Shown here: positions 26,199 through 34,775 of the stretch, piece after piece
How the letters are laid out: the number at the start of each line of letters is the position of its first letter
How positions within the stretch are numbered: position 1 is the first letter of the stretch
Assembly (NCBI RefSeq): GCF_004217115.1
Contig: NZ_SHKN01000001.1
Location: forward strand, 1 to 64,000
DNA: 64,000 bases
Direction: 5' to 3'
Origin: Ancylomarina subtilis
GTDB lineage: Bacteria > Bacteroidota > Bacteroidia > Bacteroidales > Marinifilaceae
Notes under the pieces: generated by a model
What the model was told of the DNA's origin: nothing
Database searches by the model: none
Seen by the model: only the letters and a program-made list of their open reading frames with translations
Made by a program: the position numbers and the translations under genes

Positions 26199-28505
26199 AT
26201 GAATCAAGGGATGTTTGATCAAGAGAAAAAAGCGTCACAGATAGCTATATACGGGAAAGGTGGAATTGGGAAATCAACCATTTCGGCCAATGTTTCCGCG
26301 GCATTAGCATCTTGTGATAAGAAGATATTGCAGGTGGGATGCGATCCCAAGCATGATTCCACCCGTTTGTTGATGAATGGGCGAGAGATTACAACCGTTT
26401 TAGATTACCTGAGGGATACCGAACCCAACGATTACAATTTAGACGATATCTTGTTTAAAGGCTATCGGGATGTGGCTTGCGTGGAAGCAGGAGGGCCAGA
26501 GCCTGGAGTAGGTTGTGCCGGAAGGGGAATCTTAAGCACTTTTAAATTGATTGAGGATTTGGGCGTAAGAGAAATGCATTTCGACTATACCATCTACGAT
26601 GTGTTGGGTGATGTGGTGTGTGGTGGTTTTGCCGTACCCATACGCCGTGAATATGCCGATAGAATTTATGTGGTTACATCGGGAGAATACATGTCGATTT
26701 ATGCTGCCAACAACATCCTGAAAGGTATCAAGAATTATGACCATGGTATGAAGCGGGTTGGGGGAATTATCTTCAACCAAAGAGGAATTGCTGATGAGGA
26801 AGGACGCGTGCAAAGATTTGCTAAAGCGGTGAACTTACCTGTTTGTGTTCATATTCCTCGGAGTGATGAGTTTGCGATTGCCGAACAGGAAGGAATGACC
26901 TTAACACAACGCTTCCCCAACTCACCTATCAGAGGGAAATTTGAAAACCTGGCTAATGAAATGATCCGGAATAGTGAATTGTTCGAGGCCAATCCATTAA
27001 GCGATATGGAATTGGAGGAAACCGTTTTGGGCTTTAAGGTTGAAGTTTCTAATCATGTTAATGAGGAAAAGACTCTGGCGCAAAAAAATGGAACCTACCA
27101 AACTGTAGCATCTGATTTACTGCTTGCCAAAGAGGATACTTGCAATTATAAGTCTGCGAAGAAAGTGACTGAAAGTAAAGTTGTAGAGAAAAAAGACCCT
27201 AAAAGCTTTATTTCAAAAGGTTTGTTATATAGAGAACCCCTGCATGGCTGCGCTTATAACGGAAGTATTGGTGTCACCATTCAAATAAAGGATGCCATCA
27301 GTTTATCGCACGGACCTGCCAGTTGTGTCCACATGGCGAATAATGCCATAACCAGCATTGGACGGAGAGCTCTTTTTGAGCGTGGATCGGTATTGGCAGC
27401 CAATATTATTCCTCCCCTGCAAAGCACGGATATGGATGAGAGTGTGATGGTTTTTGGTGGTATGGATTTGTTACGTAAAAAAGTAGAGAACTGTTTGCAA
27501 CAAAAGCCCTCTGCAATATTTGTTACGACATCTTGTACGCCAGGAATTATAGGTGATGATCTGGATCATATCATCCAAATGGGAACCGACGCTTGTCCTG
27601 TTGTTCCCATAAAAGCTGATGGCGATATGGCTGGGGATTACATGCAAGGCGTTATTATGGCACATATCGAAATTGCCCGACATCTGATAGACAAAAGGGT
27701 GGAACCTAAGGGGAATAAGGTGAACATCATAGGAGAGCGATCGGTTGGCCGAAATGCTGAAGAGAATCATCGTATTGTGGAAGAATTGATTGCTTCATTG
27801 GGACTTGAAGTTAATTGCCGATTTGTTAAGAATACAACGGTTGATGAGATTCGTAATTTTATGATGGCTGAGTATAACATCCTTTCAAAGGATGATTATA
27901 TGGGGCGCATGATGAAAGATTTTTTGGAGAAAGAGTTTGGTGCCAAATTTTTTCCACACCGTTTGCCTGTAGGATTCTTTGAAACACAACAGTGGTTAGA
28001 AGGATTGTCTGAAATATATAATAAGCAGAATCAATTTGTTGCTTTAATTGATCAGAAAAGAGAAGAATTTCAGCAACGTGTTGATGTGTTAAAACCTTAT
28101 CTGAAAGGCAAGCGACTTGTTGTAGTGATGTACATGCGAAATATCGATTGGTTGTTGGAAACAGCCTTTGCTTTGGAGATGGAAGTCTTGCAAATCAATT
28201 TATTAAATTCCTGTATGGATGATCGATTTACGTCCCGATATGCTGAAGATATAAAGGTGGTTGAAAATTACGAGTTTGTAAATCAGGGTGAAGATTTATT
28301 AGAATTAAAGCCTGATATACTGCTAACCAATTACAATACTTCAACAATTAAAGGGGATTTCCTATGTGACACGATTCCCTACAGTCCAAGTTGTGGCTTT
28401 TTTAGTGGTATCGAATTAGCCAGTAGATGGAAAGAAATTTTTAGTAATCATATAAAGGAAAGTTGGAAGAACGATGGAGACCTTTTTACCAAGTATTTTG
28501 CCTGA
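26199..28505 (+). CDS. NifH-NifD-like fusion protein
   Basis: 768 residues. Residues ~12-275 are a NifH/BchL-type iron protein: P-loop YGKGGIGKST (18-27), CDPKHDST switch region, cluster cysteines C106 (EPGVGCAGRG) and C141 (DVVCGG). After a low-complexity linker (~280-340), residues ~341-768 are a NifD/NifE-like subunit with three cluster cysteines: C351 in LHGCAYNG, C376 in HGPASCVH, C446 in TTSCTPGIIGDD. The position of the iron-molybdenum cofactor cysteine reads EYNILSKDD, without Cys, so this is not a nitrogenase. It should pass electrons with ATP hydrolysis to a cofactor-free catalytic site, as in the tetrapyrrole reductases. The fusion itself is unusual. Confidence 0.88.
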   Translation: MNQGMFDQEKKASQIAIYGKGGIGKSTISANVSAALASCDKKILQVGCDPKHDSTRLLMNGREITTVLDYLRDTEPNDYNLDDILFKGYRDVACVEAGGPEPGVGCAGRGILSTFKLIEDLGVREMHFDYTIYDVLGDVVCGGFAVPIRREYADRIYVVTSGEYMSIYAANNILKGIKNYDHGMKRVGGIIFNQRGIADEEGRVQRFAKAVNLPVCVHIPRSDEFAIAEQEGMTLTQRFPNSPIRGKFENLANEMIRNSELFEANPLSDMELEETVLGFKVEVSNHVNEEKTLAQKNGTYQTVASDLLLAKEDTCNYKSAKKVTESKVVEKKDPKSFISKGLLYREPLHGCAYNGSIGVTIQIKDAISLSHGPASCVHMANNAITSIGRRALFERGSVLAANIIPPLQSTDMDESVMVFGGMDLLRKKVENCLQQKPSAIFVTTSCTPGIIGDDLDHIIQMGTDACPVVPIKADGDMAGDYMQGVIMAHIEIARHLIDKRVEPKGNKVNIIGERSVGRNAEENHRIVEELIASLGLEVNCRFVKNTTVDEIRNFMMAEYNILSKDDYMGRMMKDFLEKEFGAKFFPHRLPVGFFETQQWLEGLSEIYNKQNQFVALIDQKREEFQQRVDVLKPYLKGKRLVVVMYMRNIDWLLETAFALEMEVLQINLLNSCMDDRFTSRYAEDIKVVENYEFVNQGEDLLELKPDILLTNYNTSTIKGDFLCDTIPYSPSCGFFSGIELASRWKEIFSNHIKESWKNDGDLFTKYFA

Positions 28506-29778
28506 TGCCTTTTCGGGAGCTTTGTTTGCTCTTGAAGGTATAAAAGATAGTATTGTTGTATTGAATGGACCAACGGGATGCAAGTTTTATCATGCCGCCG
28601 TTTCAGGCGATCAATTGTGTCGGGGTTTTTCCTACGATCCGGTTTCAAATCCCGAACGCTACTATTTTCGACAGAACCGAATCCCCTGTACATTTCTCGA
28701 CGATCATGACTTTGTGTATGGCGCGAAGGAAAAACTGGAAGGCGTCCTTAATTTTATAAAGGAGGACCAGTTTAATTATCTGGCTCTGGTGAATTCGCCG
28801 GGAGCGGCCTTAATTGGCGATGATTTGGAGGCCTATTTCAGGAATGCCTATCCTGATCTTGCGGGTGTTTGCATTGAAAATACAGGGTTTTCAGCTCCCT
28901 TTCATCAGGGCTTTAGCGATACGCTATTGCAAGTATTACAAAGTTTGGCTCCTCAACAAAAGTCCAAAACAGATCCACGAAGTGTAAATTTGGTGGGAAT
29001 TTCCATTTACCACAAGTATTTCGAAGGAGAGGTTCAAGAGATGAAACGCTTGCTGTCCTTGTGTGGCATTTCAGTGAAAACAACGATGTTAGCGGGTGAT
29101 TCTACAGCCCAATTGAGTCGTTTTGCCGAAGCGGAGCTGAATATTATCTTACAGCCTGAATTTGGCAAACCAGCCGCTATGTGGATGGAAAAAGAATACG
29201 GTATTCCTTACCTGGAACAGGAAACAGGTATGTGTATAGGTTTTGATGCCACTGAAAGTTTGGTACTTTCGGTTTGTAAACAATTGGGGGTAGATTTTCA
29301 TGCTGCTTTGGAAGATATTAAAAGAGCCAGAGCCCGCGCTTTTGCAAATATCTACAGCTTTAACTCTTTAACAGGATTGCCTAAGGGAGCCTATTTTTCT
29401 ATTAAGGCCGAAGCCTCATTCGCTTATTCAATGACTCATTTTTTGTATTCCTATTTGGGCATGTTGCCCGAGTGTATCGACTTAATTGATGTGATTCCTA
29501 ATGATCCCTATCAGAAGAAGCTACTTCAGTTTTTGGAGGAGAAAGATCTGGGTGACCGACTGGGAAGTGTTGGGAAATTGGAGCTTTCCTCTTTACTTTT
29601 AGCAGATGCTAACAGCATCGCTCAGACTCAATTACAGAATGATAATTTGTTTGGAATAGAGATCAGTTTGCCTGGTTTTGGTTACACTCATGTTATTCCG
29701 CGAGCCTTAACAGGGGTGAGTGGTTGTCTGTATCTTTTAGAACAGATTATTAATGGCTTGAGGTTTATTAAGCGCTGA
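28474..29778 (+). CDS. NifK/BchB/BchZ-like subunit of nitrogenase-like reductase
   Basis: 434 residues. Start ATG 28474 lies 32 bases inside the preceding gene; no later Met fits. N-terminal motifs: PDAFSGALFALEGIKDSIVVL, cluster-type Cys36 in LNGPTGCKFYH, LDDHDFVYGAKEKLEGVL. The third P-cluster cysteine position of NifK reads LVNSPGAALIGDDL, without Cys, so the dimer has three Cys from the partner and one from this chain, enough for one [4Fe-4S] cluster as in the chlorophyllide reductase type. The second half has the beta-subunit fold segments (ILQPEFGKPAAMWMEKEYGIPYLE, PKGAYFSIKAEASFAYSMTHFL). Last gene of the riboswitch-1 unit. Confidence 0.85.
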   Translation: METFLPSILPDAFSGALFALEGIKDSIVVLNGPTGCKFYHAAVSGDQLCRGFSYDPVSNPERYYFRQNRIPCTFLDDHDFVYGAKEKLEGVLNFIKEDQFNYLALVNSPGAALIGDDLEAYFRNAYPDLAGVCIENTGFSAPFHQGFSDTLLQVLQSLAPQQKSKTDPRSVNLVGISIYHKYFEGEVQEMKRLLSLCGISVKTTMLAGDSTAQLSRFAEAELNIILQPEFGKPAAMWMEKEYGIPYLEQETGMCIGFDATESLVLSVCKQLGVDFHAALEDIKRARARAFANIYSFNSLTGLPKGAYFSIKAEASFAYSMTHFLYSYLGMLPECIDLIDVIPNDPYQKKLLQFLEEKDLGDRLGSVGKLELSSLLLADANSIAQTQLQNDNLFGIEISLPGFGYTHVIPRALTGVSGCLYLLEQIINGLRFIKR

Positions 29779-29866
29779 TAATTAGAGAGTCTGTAGTGTT
29801 TGGTCACACCGTCTGAAAGGTGTCATATTAAAGGCCTATTTTACTTTATAAAGTTTAAAATTTATC

Positions 29867-29874
29867 TATATTTG
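29867..29874 (+). promoter_or_regulatory. promoter -7 element for riboswitch 2
   Basis: TATATTTG, a full match to TAnnTTTG, 6-15 bases before the riboswitch aptamer. The region between the previous stop (29778) and here holds only a weak hairpin (ACACC/GGTGT, 29806-29825) that may or may not end the upstream unit. Confidence 0.6.
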
Positions 29875-29879
29875 CACCG

Positions 29880-30070
29880 CATTTGGTATTTCACTCCTCA
29901 TTATTCAGGATTGAAATGAAAAGGGAATCCAGTTAGAATCTGGAACTATACCCGTAGCTGTAAGTTCTAAAAAAAGCTTTTTGAACGACCTATGCCACTG
30001 TTCGCTTTAAGCGGATGGGAAGGCCTCAAAAAGTAGAATAAGTCAGAAGACCTGCCTTTGCAATTAATAC
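29880..30070 (+). promoter_or_regulatory. cobalamin riboswitch 2
   Basis: Contains GAAAAGGGAATCCAG, CCCGTAGCTGTAAG, TGCCACTGTTCGC, GGATGGGAAGGCC, and AGTCAGAAGACCTGCC in the order of the cobalamin class. The first block departs from the usual GGTGTGAATCCGG (it reads CAGTTAGAATCTGG) but the pairing CCAG/CTGG is kept. It precedes a TonB-dependent receptor. The 168 bases between the aptamer and the receptor start codon show no other signal. Confidence 0.92.
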
Positions 30071-30238
30071 AAGTCATTGCTTTCGGGAAAAAGAGCAAGT
30101 GAACGAAAATAGACTCAATACAGATATTCAGGATTGTTTTTCCATAAGGGATCCTTTGTGTCATGTTGTCAAATTTTCTTTTAGCTCCCTGTTTGCATTG
30201 CATTAGTTAAAACATTTTTCATTTTATTAAACTCAAAC

Positions 30239-32413
30239 ATGAAAAGAACATTTTTAACGGCTTTTGCATTGCTTTCATTTATGAATTTTGCATCTCAAGC
30301 TAAGGATGAACCTGTTGTAGATACAACAGCAGTTCGTCATTTGAATCTAAACGAAGTACAGATTAATGCTTCACGTGTAAACGCAAAATTAAAGGATTTG
30401 CCTCAAAAAGTGGATGTGATTACCAGAAGGGTAATTGAATCAACTTCTGCGCTGGATATGGGGGAATTGCTTAAGAAGACAGCTGGTGTTGATATTATCC
30501 AATATCCTGGCGTGTCATCAGCGATTAGTATGCGAGGTTTTGCACCATCAACTTCGAATAAGTACAATGTCATTTTAATAGATGGCAGACCAGCAGGAAC
30601 GACAAATATCGCTACAATTGATATGTCGAATGTTGAACGTGTTGAAATTTTAAAGGGGCCATTTTCTGCACAATATGGTTCATCTGCAATGGCAGGAGTT
30701 ATAAATATTGTAACCAAAGAGAGCCATAAAGATATGAGTGGTTCGGTAGGTGTTGCTTATGGAAGTTTTAAAACGTTTAAAGGTAATCTTAGTGTAGGTG
30801 GTTCTTTGTCTGAATCGATGGATTTTGATGTGAGTTACAATTATCAAAAGCAAGGAGACGACTACAAAGTTGGTAAAAAGAACTTTTGGGGTAAAAGCGA
30901 TGCTGAAAGTATTCTCGATCAGTCGACCTATGGTGAAAGAATGGAACATTCTCAGTTTGAAAGGCACAATGCCAATGCTCGTTTAGGTTTCATTTTGAAT
31001 GAAAATTGGAAAATCAATATGAATCAGTCGGTGTTTATTGCCAACGGCATTGAAACGCCAGGTTCATTTTGGCACATTTATGGTATGAACTCAAAAGATA
31101 TCAACCAATACAGAACCAGTGCAGATGTGTTGGGAACGATGGGGATTCATAATTTGAGTTTTTCTCCTTTTCACTCCAAAGAAGAATCTACAACCTTCAA
31201 TTCAAAATATGGAAACACTGAAAGTACTCATAAGAATTATGGTTTTATTCTTCAGGATGCATTTAAATTGGGAGATCATTCTCTTGCTTTCGGTGTTGAT
31301 AATAAAAATGATTTATACGAAACCAATAAGTGGAGTTTAGCTGGCGATGAAGCGGCACCATATCGTCCTAATTATTTGACTCAAACAACAGGATTGTTTG
31401 GACAGATTAATACCAAAGCAATAGATGGCAAATTAAATTTGGCAATGGGTGCTCGTTACGATCATATACAGTTTGAGCTAAAAAATAGTGAATTTTTCTT
31501 TGTAGACAACAGAAAAGAGGAATACGAAGTCTTTACTCAGAATGTAGGTGCTAAATATGAGATTATAGATGGGTTGAGCGTACACTCAGCATGGGGAAAT
31601 GCATTCTTGGCTCCTGATGCTTTTCAGGTAGCAGGAGAGTATACTAAAGGATCTACTACTTATAAAGGAAATTCTAACTTGAAAGCTGAACAAAGTAATA
31701 CGTTTGATATTGGTTTTGAATACAATAAGTTTGCTAAAGGAATTAAGTTTGATTTCACTTATTTCACGACCCATCATAATAACAAAATTGTTGGTAAAAC
31801 AATTGACCCTGACGGAACATCTGGTACAGGTGATGAATATGAGTCGTATATAAATGCTGACAGAGCAGATATGGATGGTATTGAGATTGAAGCATCATAT
31901 GACTTTGGAGCATTAGCAGATTACAACTATTCTTTAAAAATGTATGTTAATTATACACATCTTATCGATGCTACAGTTACTCAACATGTTAAAAAAGAAG
32001 ATAGTACCTTTGGGAATGAGGAGAGCCCAATGAGATATGTTCGCGATAATAATGCCAATTTTGGTATTGAATTCGATAATTTAAAAGGCTTTACGACTCA
32101 ATTGAATGCGCGTTACATTGGACATCGTTATGAAGATAATTACATGTATGAAGCGGATTATTCCAATTGGCCATCAGTAAGCAAAATGCCAATTAATTTT
32201 AATGGAACAGCTGTACGATCGGGATTAGAAAATGAAGATGTTCTTCGTCATCCGGAATTTATGGTGTTCGACTACTCAGCGTCATATACTTTTAAAGAAA
32301 AATATACATTTGGTTTGACCATTTCAAACCTTCTGGATGAAAATTATACCGAGAAAGATGGTTACAATATGCCGGGAAGATCGATAATAGCTAAATTGGC
32401 TTATCGATTCTAG
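30239..32413 (+). CDS. BtuB-like TonB-dependent outer-membrane receptor 1
   Basis: 724 residues. Signal peptide about 1-21 (ends ASQA). Plug domain ~35-165: VDVITRRVIESTSALDMGELL, GVDIIQYPG, SMRGF, VILIDGRPAG, VERVEILKGPFSAQYGSSAMAGVINIVTK. The 22-strand barrel follows, with a loop reading GNAFLAPDAFQVAGEYT...GNSNLKAEQS in the place of the FRAP/NPNL boxes of haem and cobalamin receptors. It ends in the aromatic C-terminus AYRF needed for barrel insertion. Riboswitch 2 implies a corrinoid or related tetrapyrrole cargo. Its own terminator follows at 32432. Confidence 0.88.
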   Translation: MKRTFLTAFALLSFMNFASQAKDEPVVDTTAVRHLNLNEVQINASRVNAKLKDLPQKVDVITRRVIESTSALDMGELLKKTAGVDIIQYPGVSSAISMRGFAPSTSNKYNVILIDGRPAGTTNIATIDMSNVERVEILKGPFSAQYGSSAMAGVINIVTKESHKDMSGSVGVAYGSFKTFKGNLSVGGSLSESMDFDVSYNYQKQGDDYKVGKKNFWGKSDAESILDQSTYGERMEHSQFERHNANARLGFILNENWKINMNQSVFIANGIETPGSFWHIYGMNSKDINQYRTSADVLGTMGIHNLSFSPFHSKEESTTFNSKYGNTESTHKNYGFILQDAFKLGDHSLAFGVDNKNDLYETNKWSLAGDEAAPYRPNYLTQTTGLFGQINTKAIDGKLNLAMGARYDHIQFELKNSEFFFVDNRKEEYEVFTQNVGAKYEIIDGLSVHSAWGNAFLAPDAFQVAGEYTKGSTTYKGNSNLKAEQSNTFDIGFEYNKFAKGIKFDFTYFTTHHNNKIVGKTIDPDGTSGTGDEYESYINADRADMDGIEIEASYDFGALADYNYSLKMYVNYTHLIDATVTQHVKKEDSTFGNEESPMRYVRDNNANFGIEFDNLKGFTTQLNARYIGHRYEDNYMYEADYSNWPSVSKMPINFNGTAVRSGLENEDVLRHPEFMVFDYSASYTFKEKYTFGLTISNLLDENYTEKDGYNMPGRSIIAKLAYRF

Positions 32414-32431
32414 CAACTTGTTTATTCACTT

Positions 32432-32470
32432 AAAAAGGGATGTTCCAATAAAGGAATATCCCTTTTTTTT
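32432..32470 (+). terminator. rho-independent terminator after receptor 1
   Basis: AAAAAGGGATGTTCC pairs with GGAATATCCCTTTTTT around a six-base loop, ending in a run of eight T. It isolates receptor 1 as its own transcript between riboswitches 2 and 3. Confidence 0.85.
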
Positions 32471-32560
32471 AAACAGTGTGTTTGTTTTAAGTTTATTATC
32501 AGTGAGTTTTGTGGTGGATTACAAATAAGAGATTAGACTCTCTGATTTTGTTTTTTTTTA

Positions 32561-32568
32561 TACATTTG
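32561..32568 (+). promoter_or_regulatory. promoter -7 element for riboswitch 3
   Basis: TACATTTG matches TAnnTTTG and abuts the aptamer, as in the other two riboswitch units. An upstream T-rich run fits the -33 region loosely. Confidence 0.6.
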
Positions 32569-32572
32569 CAAC

Positions 32573-32758
32573 GTAATTGGTTCTCGTGAATCTGATTTTT
32601 GTCAGATAGAGATGAAAAGGGAATCCGGTGTGAGTCCGGAGCTGTTCCCGTAGCTGTAAGCTCAGAAAAAAGCTTTTTCACCACAATGCCACTGTTCGCC
32701 CAGGCGAATGGGAAGGCCGGAAAAGTTGAGTAAGTCAGAAGACCTGCCAATGCAAACT
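32573..32758 (+). promoter_or_regulatory. cobalamin riboswitch 3
   Basis: Contains AAAAGGGAATCCGGTGTGAG, CCCGTAGCTGTAAGC, TGCCACTGTTCGC, GAATGGGAAGGCCGG and AGTCAGAAGACCTGCC. The closing stem is ATTGG (about 32576) with CCAAT (32747). Very similar in layout to riboswitch 2, including the AAAAAGCTTTTT loop region, so the two probably arose by duplication of the riboswitch-receptor module. Confidence 0.93.
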
Positions 32759-32854
32759 TAATTTTCAAAACATTCGGAGAAGATGTTTGGAAGACGATCG
32801 AATTTTTTATTTCTATTGGTCTATCCTGGTGTTTTCTTCTTTATCAGATATAAG

Positions 32855-34765
32855 ATGAAGTTGAAATTTTTATTTGTGCTGTTAGGAAGCTTTGTAAGCT
32901 TATGTGGCTGGAGCCAAACTGTTGGGATCGATACGATTCAAATAAAGACCGTTGATATTTTGGCGCCTAGACTTCAGCATTTGTCTACTACTGAAAAGAA
33001 AGTGCAAATTGATTCAATTCTCATTCAGAGATATGGAGGAAGTGATTTGTCTAGCCTGCTTCAGAAAACTTCATTGGTAAATATTTCTTCAAATGGTTCA
33101 TTGGGAGCTCTTTCAACAGTGGGGATGAGAGGTGCATCTGCGACTCAAACTTCAGTTAATTGGAATGGTATTCCAGTTAATTCGTTGACTACTGGTTCTG
33201 CTGACCTATCATTAATAAATGCTGGTTCTTTTGATAATGTTCAGGTGGTGTATGGTGCTACAGCATCCTTATACGGATCTGGAACTCTAGGTGGAGCTAT
33301 TGAACTTTCGAATACTCCGGATTGGAAGAATAAATCTTCTGTTGGATTAATGTCTGAAATTAGCAGTTTCTCAAATTACAAAACTAAGCTTCACGGGAAA
33401 TACTCAAATAAATGGATTTCCTATTCAGGACAAGCCTTTTTTCAGTACGGAAAGAATGATTTTACTTATACGGACAAATATGATTTTGGCTCACCCACTG
33501 AACGATTAAACCATAACCAGAACAGAGCTTTTGGAACCATCCAAAACTTGCATCTAAATATTAATAAAAATTACGTCGATTTGGGTGTTTGGTATCAAGT
33601 TAAAGAAAAGAATATTGCAGGTTTGATGGGGATAGGGAAACCAGTTAGTTTTCAAAAACAACGCGATTCTTCTTTTAAGGCTTTTGTGGGGTGGAAGAAG
33701 CTAATGGGTAAATTTAGAGTGGAAGCTAAATCGGCATACTTAAGTGATTATTTAAAATACACAGATAGAGGAAGTGCAAACAATACAGGCTACAAAGTTT
33801 TTTCAGAAATAGAATCAAAGCGCTGGTTAAATGATATGAACCTTAGATGGTATTTATCCGATCAGTGGAGTGTTGATGTAAATGGTAAATATAATTGGTT
33901 GAAAGGAATTACAAACAATTATATAAAGGATATCACCGAGAATGAATCACGATTAATGATTGCTGCCAAGTATACTCCGCAAATAGGAACTTTTATTTTT
34001 ACTTATGGTAAGGAATGGAACTCAGAGGTAAATCCTCCTGATATGTACTCTTTAAGTTACTTAGTTCATCTTGTATCCAATCTTATAGATGTTAGAGGGA
34101 AGGCTTCGACTCATTATAGAAGACCAACTTTTAATGAGCGTTATTGGATTAATGCTGGAAACCTCAAACTGAAATCTGAAGAGGGATGGAATTACGAATT
34201 AGGTTTGGTTATGCTTAGTCAAAACGTTTTGTATGGAAGTCTTACTGTAGACTTGAATTTGTATAGGGCTCAAAATGATAATTTAATTGTTTGGAAACCG
34301 GTACATGGAACAGTTTGGAGTCCTGTAAATATTGGAAAGTCTCTTATTCAGGGAGTAGATATTGAAGCTACACATTTATTGGATGATATGAATTATAGCA
34401 TAAGAACGTCTTTAAAATACGCTTATAATGATGCTTATGACAATGATAAGGAAGGTGAAAAATATCAAGAAACTCTAGGATATCGACCACATCATCTAAT
34501 TAAATTTTCTTCTGATTATTTTAGAGGGAATTGGAACCTTGGAATTCTATCTACATTTCGCTCTGAAACGAATACATGGGAAGGTGATAAGGTTGATGAA
34601 AATGTACTCGTAGATATGAGTGTTGGCTATCGCTTTAACACAAAATTTGCAAATGTTAGGCTAACAGGAAGAGTAGAAAACCTGTTGGATAAATCATATG
34701 AAATTGTTAGGTTTTACCCCATGCCTGGCAGAGCTTTTCATTTTGGGGTAAATATAATTTTTTAA
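32855..34765 (+). CDS. btuB: BtuB-like TonB-dependent outer-membrane receptor 2
   Basis: 636 residues from ATG 32855, chosen because the signal peptide (MKLKFLFVLLGSFVSLCGWSQ) starts there; an ATG at 32783 adds 24 atypical residues. Plug: VDILAPRLQ, GSDLSSLLQKTSLVNIS, STVGMRGASATQTSVNWNGIPVNS, DNVQVVYGATASLYGSGTLGGAIEL. Barrel through to the C-terminal HFGVNIIF. It is followed 10 bases later by a BtuG-like gene, the arrangement of the Bacteroides B12 uptake loci, so the predicted cargo is cobalamin or a corrinoid. It differs clearly from receptor 1, so the two are not simple duplicates. Confidence 0.88.
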   Translation: MKLKFLFVLLGSFVSLCGWSQTVGIDTIQIKTVDILAPRLQHLSTTEKKVQIDSILIQRYGGSDLSSLLQKTSLVNISSNGSLGALSTVGMRGASATQTSVNWNGIPVNSLTTGSADLSLINAGSFDNVQVVYGATASLYGSGTLGGAIELSNTPDWKNKSSVGLMSEISSFSNYKTKLHGKYSNKWISYSGQAFFQYGKNDFTYTDKYDFGSPTERLNHNQNRAFGTIQNLHLNINKNYVDLGVWYQVKEKNIAGLMGIGKPVSFQKQRDSSFKAFVGWKKLMGKFRVEAKSAYLSDYLKYTDRGSANNTGYKVFSEIESKRWLNDMNLRWYLSDQWSVDVNGKYNWLKGITNNYIKDITENESRLMIAAKYTPQIGTFIFTYGKEWNSEVNPPDMYSLSYLVHLVSNLIDVRGKASTHYRRPTFNERYWINAGNLKLKSEEGWNYELGLVMLSQNVLYGSLTVDLNLYRAQNDNLIVWKPVHGTVWSPVNIGKSLIQGVDIEATHLLDDMNYSIRTSLKYAYNDAYDNDKEGEKYQETLGYRPHHLIKFSSDYFRGNWNLGILSTFRSETNTWEGDKVDENVLVDMSVGYRFNTKFANVRLTGRVENLLDKSYEIVRFYPMPGRAFHFGVNIIF

Positions 34766-34775
34766 TTAATTAACT

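Noticed and set aside
26199-29778. True nitrogenase (nitrogen fixation)
   Set aside because: The iron-molybdenum cofactor cysteine is absent, NifK lacks its third cluster cysteine, and no nifE, nifN or nifB genes are nearby.
18485-29778. Bacteriochlorophyll synthesis operon
   Set aside because: The chelatase and reductase resemble BchHID and BchLNB in kind, but no other photosynthesis genes are present, the NifD-like part looks closer to NifD/NifE than BchN, and cobalamin riboswitches and CbiZ indicate corrinoids.
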